A stretch of DNA of 64,000 nucleotides from contig NC_012963.1 of the NCBI RefSeq assembly GCF_000027005.1, positions 62,001-126,000 on the forward strand, read 5' to 3'. This DNA is from Komagataella phaffii GS115 (taxonomy: Eukaryota; Ascomycota; Pichiomycetes; Pichiales; Pichiaceae). A model generated the notes under the pieces. It did no database searches. It was given only the letters and a program-made list of their open reading frames with translations, and was not told the origin of the DNA. The translations under genes were made by a program, and so were the position numbers. Shown here piece by piece: positions 53,746 to 62,542 of this stretch; the stretch's first letter is position 1, and each line of letters opens with the position of its first letter.

Positions 53746-56430
53746 CTACAACTCATCATGGGATGTTTGAACCTTAGGCGATTCTGATGGTTCCTCTATA
53801 TCTTCATTAGTGTGAGAAGTGGAAGCAGAACTTTGCTCTTCTCCCTCATTCTGCTCGTGGCTTTTTTCCTCCTCTTGTTGACGTTTAGCTTCCTTGAGAG
53901 CTGCCTTCAATGCTTCATTGCTCACCCTTTCAATATGTTTGCGTAACTTGTCTGTCAAACGGTTGATTCTTTGAGAGTGTACATCTTCCAAACTGGCCAT
54001 GATTGCTTCAAATCGGGAAGAGTAGTTCTGCAATTCTTGATACAGCTTAAAAAGCTCCTCTCTAGGCAAATCACTTATAGTGTCCTTTTCAGTCAACATT
54101 CTGACATGCTCTAACTTTTCGGTAACAGTGTTAAAGAGATTATCAAGCTCTTTGTCTGATAAAGGAGGAGATTTTATTTTGATCTTTTGACTTTCTTTGG
54201 CGAAGTCTAAACCTTCCTTCTCATACTGCTGCATTAAACTCAGAGCATCCTCACTCATGTTTAACATTAGTTCTTGAACATTTTGCATGGAGTTTAAAGT
54301 AGTGTTGTAAATCGTAGTGAAAAGATTATTATCAAAAGTGACATCGTTCAGATCAATGTAGCTCTTGATGAAGGCAACACTATCTGACACAGAATTTAGT
54401 TTTTCCCTGATATCTTTTGCTGATGCATCGTCGCTATCATAGTCCAACCACTCAAGATTCTCAGCAACCAGTGTTGACAAAGCCTCAACTTGTGATGCTG
54501 GCCCTTTTTCAACCACTTCCTCATCCTCTAAATACGAGCGCACGCGGTATAATTTCGATTCCAGCTGATTCTTCAATTCTTCGATCGATCTCTTTACAGC
54601 ATCCTTCTTGTTCAACTCCTTGATTTTCAAAGATGAAGATACCTTGGTAGAGGACCCCATTGGTTTCACGTGAACGGATTTCAGTTGAGTAGGTATAGTC
54701 ACAGGATAGAATAGCTTCTTGTTTGGTTTTTCAATAGTCTCACTAGTAGTTGAGTTTTCAGATTTAGTGTCTTCAGACTCTGTGTCCACAGGAGGTAAAT
54801 ATTCAGCCTCGTCAGCACATTTGGCCTGCAGACGAGTTAAAGAAAGCAATCTGCTCTCAGATAACTCGACTGTAGCCTCGTAATTAATATTAGAACACTC
54901 TTTACCTTCTTGAGTTAGAGATTTGATACTCTTCTTGAGGTCTGTAACCTCATGACTGGCAAACAATTGTCCGTTCTCGTAGAGCCCAATCGTGAGCTGG
55001 TTCTCACTGTCTACATTTTCCAGCTCGACCACTTTCTTAGTAGCAAGAGGGGTGCCAACTGGGAACACGTTTATCTCTGAAGAACCAACTTTTAGGCAAT
55101 AGTCATATACACTTCTTTCATTTACGGTCATCTGTTTCGCTTTGAACATTTGCGATAAAGTTACACCACGGAGAGTAGAACCAAAAACGGCTGACTCATC
55201 AGCGTTAACATTCTTTGCAATCAATTCAGATCCTAGCAAAGATTCTAGGTGCTTTTTCACCATCGGCACTCTTGTTGACCCGCCTGTGAGAATTACTGAA
55301 CTTAAACTGGTCAGTGGAAAAGGTGACGTCAGATTCCCATTCAATGGATGACTTAAGGCCTCGATGATAGGAGCAGTGATCCTATGAACATGCTCTGCAT
55401 TGTAATCTTCGAATTCGTCTCTTGCTATTGTGGCTCTAAAGTCAATGTCATTGTATAAGGATTCAACGGAAACTCTTGTGTCAGTGTTTGCACTCAAAAT
55501 TGTCTTTGCCTTTTCAGCCGCTTGCCAAAGTTTTGACATAGATTTACTATTCTTGTTGAAGTCGGACTCGCTAAAGGAAGGATGCTCAGACAAGAACTTC
55601 TGCAAAAGGATGTCATAAACAGATTGTGTGAACAACTGGCCTCCCAGCGACTTGTCATAGGCAATAGCCTCTACATCAATAACAATTCCACCATCATCAC
55701 TGGAAGATATAGAAACCAAAGTCGCCTGTAAAGAACCAGCCCCCATGTCATAGATCATATGATATTGTTTGTCTCCATTGAACTGCCTTGAAGAGGCATA
55801 GTTAACGGCCACAGATATACCGTCATCAACCAAGCCAACGACTTTTAAGCCACTAATTTCGGCAGCATCTTTCAAGGCCAGTCTTTGCGATTGGGTAAAA
55901 AAAGTGGGTACTGTGATGACAGCATCACTGATAACTGAATAGGAACCTGGCACCGCGTGTTTTAAATGATCTTCAGCTCTAGATTTAATGTCATCTAAAC
56001 TCATAGCAAGTATCTCTTCTACAGGATATACAGAAGAGCCCAACTTAAAGGCAACCGTGTTCCTGTTATTTTTGGATGGAACCATCTCAGCACCTGAATG
56101 GTACTTCTTGTAATCTATAGTTGAAACGTCATCAATTGAAACACCTATCAATGACTTCAGATGATTCAAGCAAGTTTCAGGGTTTCTGATACAAACAGAA
56201 CTAGCTGAGGATCCATAATATCTCTCAATTTCACCTTTGGAATTTTCCTTGATGGCCATCATTGAATTATCTTTACGTTTGGAGTCTGGAGTCAAGATAA
56301 CTTCAAAAGGGACACCAGGAGCCACTAGGACAGCCTTAGTAAACTCTTGACCATAATCGATGCCCAACAGAGCTCCAAGCACAGTATTTAGTAGCAAACA
56401 AAGTACTGTTACTATCTTTTGTGTTCTCAT
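53746..56430 (-). CDS. LHS1: ER-lumenal Hsp70-like chaperone and nucleotide exchange factor Lhs1 (GRP170)
   Basis: Large Hsp70-related protein of the ER lumen that acts with Kar2/BiP as exchange factor. Signal peptide at residues 1-22 (IVTVLCLLLNTVLGALL), then LGIDYGQEFTKAVLVAPG opens the ATPase domain; VITVPTFFTQSQRLALKDAA, YDMGAGSLQATLV and VILTGGSTRVPMVKKHLESL follow. The C-terminal 350 residues form the extended helical region, acidic and Gln/Glu-rich at the end, and the protein closes with HDEL, the ER retrieval signal. 894 aa against 881 in S. cerevisiae. Start: ATG 56430; six extra upstream residues would begin at TTG. Divergent from the U2AF65-like gene by 155 bp. Confidence 0.95.
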   Translation of the reverse strand: MRTQKIVTVLCLLLNTVLGALLGIDYGQEFTKAVLVAPGVPFEVILTPDSKRKDNSMMAIKENSKGEIERYYGSSASSVCIRNPETCLNHLKSLIGVSIDDVSTIDYKKYHSGAEMVPSKNNRNTVAFKLGSSVYPVEEILAMSLDDIKSRAEDHLKHAVPGSYSVISDAVITVPTFFTQSQRLALKDAAEISGLKVVGLVDDGISVAVNYASSRQFNGDKQYHMIYDMGAGSLQATLVSISSSDDGGIVIDVEAIAYDKSLGGQLFTQSVYDILLQKFLSEHPSFSESDFNKNSKSMSKLWQAAEKAKTILSANTDTRVSVESLYNDIDFRATIARDEFEDYNAEHVHRITAPIIEALSHPLNGNLTSPFPLTSLSSVILTGGSTRVPMVKKHLESLLGSELIAKNVNADESAVFGSTLRGVTLSQMFKAKQMTVNERSVYDYCLKVGSSEINVFPVGTPLATKKVVELENVDSENQLTIGLYENGQLFASHEVTDLKKSIKSLTQEGKECSNINYEATVELSESRLLSLTRLQAKCADEAEYLPPVDTESEDTKSENSTTSETIEKPNKKLFYPVTIPTQLKSVHVKPMGSSTKVSSSLKIKELNKKDAVKRSIEELKNQLESKLYRVRSYLEDEEVVEKGPASQVEALSTLVAENLEWLDYDSDDASAKDIREKLNSVSDSVAFIKSYIDLNDVTFDNNLFTTIYNTTLNSMQNVQELMLNMSEDALSLMQQYEKEGLDFAKESQKIKIKSPPLSDKELDNLFNTVTEKLEHVRMLTEKDTISDLPREELFKLYQELQNYSSRFEAIMASLEDVHSQRINRLTDKLRKHIERVSNEALKAALKEAKRQQEEEKSHEQNEGEEQSSASTSHTNEDIEEPSESPKVQTSHDEL

Positions 56431-56473
56431 AACAATTGATCTGAACAAGTGTCTTTTCCAACTACAGGGTTTT

Positions 56474-56543
56474 TTCTAGAAAGCGAAGCGAGCCTTGCCT
56501 CTTGAGAGATGGTGAAAAATCGCGACGGAACGCTAACCCTAGA
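56474..56543. promoter_or_regulatory. HSE-like and Tbf1-like sites in the LHS1 / U2AF65-like divergent promoter
   Basis: TTCTAGAA at 56474-56481 is an inverted pair of heat-shock-element units (TTCnnGAA) facing LHS1, a chaperone gene. GCTAACCCTAGA at 56532-56543 carries a CTAACCCTA core like Tbf1 sites and lies 43 bp before the splicing-factor ATG. No unfolded-protein-response element of the CAGCGTG type was seen. Both are motif matches only. Confidence 0.4.
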
Positions 56544-56585
56544 CTTTTTTTCTTAGTTTGAATTCTTTGATATAAGCTCTAGCAG

Positions 56586-58469
56586 ATGGAAAATAAAGAT
56601 AACGGAGCTTTCCATGATGAAAGATTAACTGGCCAACGAGAGAATGGAAAACCAGTTTATTCCAATGGCTATGGGGCACTGAAAGTCCAAGATCTGTTAA
56701 AAACTTCTCGAAGGAATAACAAGTTGATGCCCGATGCGCCTGCTAGTGAGAAGCAAGAAGAAATTGAACCGAACCACCATCCTAGGGTACAACAGCAAGG
56801 GCAGGGGTATGCCCGAGATAATCAAGCTCTTTACTCAGATCAAAATATTGATGTAACAAATACTCGAAGGAATTATCGCACTGAATCTCCGGGTGCAATT
56901 TCTAGAGGCCCACCAAGAGAACGCAACAATGACTACAGAGGGTATAGGAGAGATGGAGAGAGAGGAGCTAAAGATTTTTCACAGAATTATAATGATACCG
57001 GATTCTCCAGAAATTTCTCCAGAGATAGGGGGTATAATGACTACTCTCGTGGACGAGGCAATCAGCGCCACGAGAGAAGGTCCTACAGAGATTATGCACC
57101 AGAAGAAGTGCAGGATAGTTATCATAGTTATAGACCACACAATGGAATGGTGAGTGCAAGGGAAAGAGAAAGATCTTCTGATTATCAGCCACAGCAGTTT
57201 GAAAGAAATGGACCCTCAAAACAAAGATTAAGAAATACATCAGAGTACCCTAATGACAGATATACAAGCTCCCAGGAACACGCCCCAAGGAGTCACTCCA
57301 GACAAAATCAATCTAGAAAAGTAGATCTTACGAATGTGCTACCCTTGAATGAGGTCAAAAGGGATATTAGTTTTTGGGACGTCAAACCCAGGGGATATGA
57401 AAAAGTTCAAGCTTCCAGAGCCAAACTATCGGGTCTATTTTCTTTACCTAGCGCTCAGAGCGATGGATCAAAACCGCTTCCTCCAGCCCCTACCGAAAAA
57501 CCCGAAATGGCTGATGTTCTCTTTGATACTGCCAGTTTGAGCCCAACACTCTCTACGCTTAGCAAAAAACTTGTGGTCACAAATTTTGACGGTGTTGAGC
57601 CTGAACAGATCGTTAACTATTTGAATGAGTACACTTCTCAGCTGAGCAGCTGCAACGCCAGCAAACCAGTCGTTGCCTTTAACGTCGTAGACGACAAGTC
57701 CAAAATAATACTTGAGCTAGATAGTTCCCAAACCACCACACTAATCTATTGTATGAACGGCATGAACATTGAAGAACTGAATTTAAAGTTGGATTTATTG
57801 CGTCCAGAGGCATATATTGTTGGAAATACGGAAGAAAAAACTAGCTCTACCGACGAAGTATCTGACGTTGTTATTGATAGCAAAAACAAACTAGCACTGG
57901 CCAGTATTCCGATCGGGACTGAGAGATCATCATTGGTAAATTATCTGTCAAAATTTGGAACAGTCACAGGCTTGGAATTACCAAAATTGAAGGAATCTGG
58001 TGAATCGCAATCCTTTGCATTCTGCGAGTTCAAAAACTCGGATCGATCAACAGTGGTTGAGGCTATCGAAAGCTCAAAAAATGAACAATTTGACTTGCGT
58101 TGCTTCCCTGCCTGCGATGGGCTACAGCAGGAGTACGAAGTGAAATTTCAAAATCTTGAGAAGGCCAGCAAAGGAGAAAATTTCCTTCGAACTAAGGAAA
58201 CTAAAATTGTCCAGCTTCTAAACATTTTCGAACCAGTTATTTCTGAGTTTGAGGAATTTGGACGGAGCATAGGAAATTTTGACCGAGTGTTCATACCTAA
58301 TACAGAGAAACAAGCTGATGATTGGAAATGTGAGAAGCTCTATATGGTATTTCACCATGTTGATGATGCTCGTAAGGCCATCGATCAGTTGGCTGGAAAA
58401 TTATATAATGACAGAACTGTGTTGGCAACATTCACAAATGAAAAGGATTTTGCAAATGGGATATATTAA
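56586..58469 (+). CDS. U2AF65/Mud2-like splicing factor large subunit
   Basis: Recognises the branch site and polypyrimidine tract in early spliceosome assembly. The N-terminal 230 residues are Arg/Ser/Gly/Tyr-rich (RGYNDYSRGRGNQRHERRS). Residues about 250-285 hold DISFWDVKPRGYEKVQASRA, which matches the [20 protein letters not shown]-type linker of U2AF65. Two RRM-like regions follow (about 325-410 and 425-515: LALASIPIGTERSSLVNYLS, FAFCEFKN). The C-terminal domain (about 545-625) is a UHM (VQLLNIFEPVISEFEEFGR, VFIPNTEK, LYMVFHHVDDARKAIDQLAG). 627 aa. It could be named MUD2, but conservation with S. cerevisiae Mud2 is low. ATG 56586. Confidence 0.85.
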   Translation: MENKDNGAFHDERLTGQRENGKPVYSNGYGALKVQDLLKTSRRNNKLMPDAPASEKQEEIEPNHHPRVQQQGQGYARDNQALYSDQNIDVTNTRRNYRTESPGAISRGPPRERNNDYRGYRRDGERGAKDFSQNYNDTGFSRNFSRDRGYNDYSRGRGNQRHERRSYRDYAPEEVQDSYHSYRPHNGMVSARERERSSDYQPQQFERNGPSKQRLRNTSEYPNDRYTSSQEHAPRSHSRQNQSRKVDLTNVLPLNEVKRDISFWDVKPRGYEKVQASRAKLSGLFSLPSAQSDGSKPLPPAPTEKPEMADVLFDTASLSPTLSTLSKKLVVTNFDGVEPEQIVNYLNEYTSQLSSCNASKPVVAFNVVDDKSKIILELDSSQTTTLIYCMNGMNIEELNLKLDLLRPEAYIVGNTEEKTSSTDEVSDVVIDSKNKLALASIPIGTERSSLVNYLSKFGTVTGLELPKLKESGESQSFAFCEFKNSDRSTVVEAIESSKNEQFDLRCFPACDGLQQEYEVKFQNLEKASKGENFLRTKETKIVQLLNIFEPVISEFEEFGRSIGNFDRVFIPNTEKQADDWKCEKLYMVFHHVDDARKAIDQLAGKLYNDRTVLATFTNEKDFANGIY

Positions 58470-58473
58470 TGAA

Positions 58474-59475
58474 TCAACGGTAATATGCATCTAATTGTTC
58501 GCTTATTGTAGGGTCATGTGTATGTTTAACTAGAAGCATGTATACGTCTTTGGGAATCTTTTCAATGAAACTAATACCAAGTTTTATGATCTTCTTGGAT
58601 TCTAGTTTAGGGAATTCTCGTAGTAATGTCATTGGGTTCGAAATTTTCATCAGTTCTGACCGTATTAAAACTAACTGAGCAACAATGAACAATACATTCA
58701 AATGAATTCCGTAAGAGAATAAAAAGTCCCACAATTCTAACACTTCACTCAAGGGAGGCGTGCATGCTGATAAGGTCAACACTGAGGGAAAGGCGTAAAT
58801 TTCTGTTTTAAGCATTTTCTTGCTTAGGTACGAATGCAGTTTCGGGTCCACAATTTGAAGACACAAGTCAACCATACGGACACCAGTATGAGCTCCTTCA
58901 AGGTTCGGAAGCACGTAGAGTGGCATATGTCCATTTATCATTTTATCAAACAGTAAAAATGCCTGAGGTTCTGTCTTGCAAACGTATAAGAAAGGTGCCA
59001 TCAAGATATTCATACCTTGAATATAAGGGGACGATAAATAGGCCCTGCTATTTCTCTTACTACCCCTAGATACATTCTCGTTCTTTATCTCTGTCATCAG
59101 GGCATAGCAATTTAGTGTTCTTGCAAGTATGGTGGGTGTCACTTTGCTTTCGTAATTGGGATCACCTTTCAAAGTTCTATGAGCATCGTTAAGTATCTTA
59201 TCGAAACTTTGAGATCTTCCCTGAGAAACCAGTTCAATATAGAATTCACTTTCAGTTGGAGGAACTTGTAGTAAAATGGACCATACGTAACACCGATACG
59301 GGCAGCTCTCCAAGTCTGAATGTGTTGTAAGACCTTCTGCAAGGATCATGTACCGTAGCTGTGACAGACCAGTTTTGACTATGACTTGATTACTTGTGAT
59401 GAACTTTTCTACCGGGTCTTTTTTCCTTCCCTTTTTGAAACCCATTGAAGGTTTCGTCCTAAGTTGCGATTCCAT
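58474..59475 (-). CDS. BUB2: TBC-domain GAP Bub2 of the spindle position checkpoint
   Basis: Works with Bfa1 as GTPase-activating protein for Tem1 to hold mitotic exit until spindle alignment. The TBC domain fills the protein: LRYMILAEGLTTHSDLESCP, YRCYVWSILLQVPP with the conserved Arg, NCYALMTEIKNENVSRGSK, YIQGMNILMAPFLYVCKTEP (dual-finger Gln in YIQGM), LLFDKMINGHMPLYV and ELWDFLFSYGIHLNVLFIVA. The DTLR-like R-finger motif is altered to ILARTLNCYAL, as usual for the Bub2/Cdc16 group. 333 aa against 306 in S. cerevisiae. ATG 59475. Convergent with the splicing-factor gene (stops 5 bp apart). Confidence 0.93.
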   Translation of the reverse strand: MESQLRTKPSMGFKKGRKKDPVEKFITSNQVIVKTGLSQLRYMILAEGLTTHSDLESCPYRCYVWSILLQVPPTESEFYIELVSQGRSQSFDKILNDAHRTLKGDPNYESKVTPTILARTLNCYALMTEIKNENVSRGSKRNSRAYLSSPYIQGMNILMAPFLYVCKTEPQAFLLFDKMINGHMPLYVLPNLEGAHTGVRMVDLCLQIVDPKLHSYLSKKMLKTEIYAFPSVLTLSACTPPLSEVLELWDFLFSYGIHLNVLFIVAQLVLIRSELMKISNPMTLLREFPKLESKKIIKLGISFIEKIPKDVYMLLVKHTHDPTISEQLDAYYR

Positions 59476-59531
59476 CAGGGCGACGGATGTTTGGCTATTC
59501 TACTACTGTTAACGTATTATTGTTGACAAAA

Positions 59532-59552
59532 GATGATTTGATTTGATTTGAT
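59532..59552. repeat. Short GATTT pentanucleotide tandem repeat
   Basis: Four consecutive GATTT units in the promoter between BUB2 and VPH1 3' end. Minor microsatellite with no evident role. Confidence 0.7.
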
Positions 59553-59653
59553 TCTCCTAAATAAACTTCGCGCGTTTGCCTATCATCATGCATGTTTATG
59601 CTTTCCTATATAAACCTCATCGCTCTCAGTCCACCGTGTGGAAAACAGCTAAG

Positions 59654-62280
59654 TTACTGGTTGTCGCTTTCTTTGAGCAAGTCTACAAAGGAAAATGGCA
59701 TGTATGCATATCCCTCACCTTCAAAGAACTTAGACATGGCTTCAACCCAATGTAATCTCAGAGAATGTAACATCGCCGAGGTTCCCTCCATGACAACCAG
59801 AATGGCCACAGTCAGAATAAACCAAAGGCCAAATAGAAAGAACGTCATGAATATGCCCGAATATCCTGTAGTTCCAAACGAATTGGCAATCGTCATGGAC
59901 CAAAGAACGGCCGAAAGTTGGTTATGTGCAAGGGAAAGGGCCCACAGCCTCAGATAAGATGCTGTATGTGAGACACAATTTAGGCAAAATTCGATGGTAT
60001 GAATCACTTGGTGAATCATAACGTCACCAAAATTGAATGGCTCTTGCTCGTCGTCAATATCCTGGATGACAAAAAAATCGTCATCTTCCAAATTTTCAGA
60101 ATCTGAAAGTTGGTTTATATGATCATGCTCAAACAGGTCGGAGTACCTTAATTGGATCGACTGGTTGTTACGCCGACGTAAAACAAGTGGTTTGTATAAT
60201 AGTAACCACGGAACACACACCAATGCTATCAAAACAAGGATAATCTGTACGACAGATTGTCCAGGGTAAAGCTGCTCCTCAACAGTCCCTGGTGAAAGAA
60301 ACATGTTTATCAGCATGTTCAGTAAACCAGGAGCTGGCTTTCCTATTTTAACCCAATCAACACACCATTTATAGACGATAGTGAGAGAGAGATATCCAAA
60401 AATACCTTGCATGAAAAGTAATCCTGGAATGAAATTCCCGATAACGTCAACGTTTGACTTGAAATACCTATAGTTCACCAGTGAAAAGAAGAATGAATAG
60501 GACATGTGACAAAAACCGATCAAGATGGACAATTTCATTTTGTATGAGTTGGTGAATAATAGATTATTGTCAGTTCCGTGCCAGGCGTAGTCTATTCCGA
60601 ATGCATAGGTTCCTCTTTCAGTTGCCTCCACAGATTGGCCCGCATCAAAATCAGAAGGCCATTTCCATCCAGATTTGAACAAAGTCAACGATCTTGAAAA
60701 AATATCATTGTAAATGAAACCTGTGTATACAGAAAATGCACCCATAAGAATCAGAATATATCTTCCAGTAAAAGCCATATCAAAGATTTCATCCCTTTTC
60801 ATTTTGGCGATTTTATTCTCTTTCAAAATCAAAACTAAAGCAGCCAAGAACACCAGAAGTCCATGGCCCACATCACCGAACATAATTGCAAACAGAAAAG
60901 GGAAAGTTACCACACTGGCCAATCCTGGATTAACTTCTTGGTACGTAGCGATACCATACGCATCAATGATTGACTGGAAAGCTGCTGTGAACTTGTTAGT
61001 TCTGTGAAAAGTGGGAGGGGTACGATTGGTGTACAACTCGTTCACAACTGAGTTTATGTCACTCCCGGATCTCTCGGTTACATCCCTCAGCGCATTCTTC
61101 ACTGCAGGTAAATCATGTTTAGGTATCCATCCTTCACCAATCAAGCATCTTCTCGTTTGATCGTAGTTAAATTGATTCAAGGCATTATAAATAGCCTTTT
61201 CCTTCTTTATTTCAACCTGCCACTGAGAGATGTCCTGGCACACGTACAACAGCTCGCTGTTCAGTACATTTTGCGTGTGGTCAATGACTTGTTTTAAATC
61301 AAACAGCTTGGAATTGATCTCATCTAGCTCTCGTTTGAATAGTTCATAATTGCTCTCAACGTGGAAAACTGTACCACCTAAAGAGTCAACAATCCTTTTA
61401 GTCTTGTTAATCAGATTGTCACCATGGGTAAACACCAAAAATATGTACTTGTTGACTTTTTGCCCACTTCTTGTATCATCAAAAGTAGAATCAATGGGTA
61501 CAAAACTAAGGTACAAATTACCTCTTAATACTCTCCATAGAATTTTTTCTAACGTGTGATATCGTTGACTGTCTATAGTACCAGTAATATAGTTCATTGT
61601 TGATATCATTGTGAAGTCTCTTTCAATCGTCAGATTGCGGCCCATGTTGACAGACTCTTCTTCCATCAATAATCCATCAGCGGAATCCAGGGAAAGTCTC
61701 ACGTTGTTTAAAGTTTCAGGATCGTTGCCTATATCAAAACTGTGCGTATGCGAGCCAAAAAACTTCCTGGATCCATTCAGTACCAGTCTGTGCTCTATTA
61801 GCCTCAACTCCTGTTGTTTGGATTGCTCTAGAGACTCTGCTAACCTTCTAACATTGGCCTCATACTGTTGTACTTTGGTAGTCAAATCGTCAACTTCGGA
61901 GGAAGAAGCAGTCGAAGGTTGACCAAGAGATGAAGAATGAATGGCACCTATACCATCGTACTCTGGAATTATGGTTCCAGGTTTTTGTTGATATATCTGA
62001 GAGACCAAGTAGTTTAGTTGCTCTTCTGTTGCCGTTAGCTTTCTGATTTCCTTAACAAATGACCTTTGAAACGTATTGACGTTTGAGTTCAAATCTCTCA
62101 GTTGAACAGTTCCGAGATCCCCCAAGACAGATACAATGTCTCTTGAGATTTCACTTGCTATATAAAACTGTACTAAAGACATCTCCGCTGAGCCTAGAAG
62201 AGGTGGTTAGTAACTTTTCAAGCTATACGTGCTGAAATGCTAGAGTCAAACTTACGGAAAATGGCCTCTTTAGATGTCAT
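59654..62280 (-). CDS. VPH1: Vacuolar V-ATPase subunit a, Vph1/Stv1 type (spliced)
   Basis: Proton-translocating stator subunit of the V-ATPase Vo sector. Exon 1 (62280-62256) encodes MTSKEAIF; after splicing the N-terminus continues RSAEMSLVQFYIASEISRD, matching EAIFRSAEMALVQFYIPQEI-type starts of yeast Vph1 and Stv1. The cytosolic N-half is about 400 residues. The membrane half has about eight segments, with FPFLFAIMFGDVGHGLLVFL, and the essential Arg in HTASYLRLWALSLAHNQLS. The C-terminus EGEGYAYMPFSFVDL is typical. 854 aa against 840 for Vph1 and 890 for Stv1; length and the short N-half loops favour Vph1. Divergent from RGP1. Confidence 0.94.
62194..62255 (-). other. Intron 1 of VPH1
   Basis: 62 nt: donor GTAAGT after exon 1 base 25, branch TACTAAC (complement of 62206-62212), acceptor CTTCTAG ending at 62194. 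Branch A to splice site 13 nt. Phase 1 junction makes the Arg codon of the conserved EAIFRSAEM start. Confidence 0.95.
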
Positions 62281-62542
62281 TATATTCTGGCAAGAGTCCC
62301 GCTGCAATTGCCCTTTGGAAAAGCTTTTTGTTGCAAATCAGTAATTGGCCAAGAAACCAAGTGCAATGTGGTGTAATTTCTATTCTTCCCTAATTAGTAG
62401 CTTTTAAAGGGGAGTGGGTGTTAAACAGAAATTAAGGCCAAATAATCTATTTACTACACGAAGATCACTTCGAAAAAATCGTTCACCAACCAGATTTTTC
62501 TATCAATCTCCAAATCTGATCTCCCTAGTTCCAACTAAGGTA
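62281..62542. promoter_or_regulatory. Divergent VPH1-RGP1 promoter
   Basis: 262 bp between opposed start codons. A 43-codon extension of the RGP1 frame opens at a GTG here and is not counted as coding. No named site recognised. Confidence 0.4.

Noticed and set aside
62414..62542. 43-residue extension of RGP1
   Set aside because: Opens at GTG with no ATG and lies in the shared VPH1 promoter.
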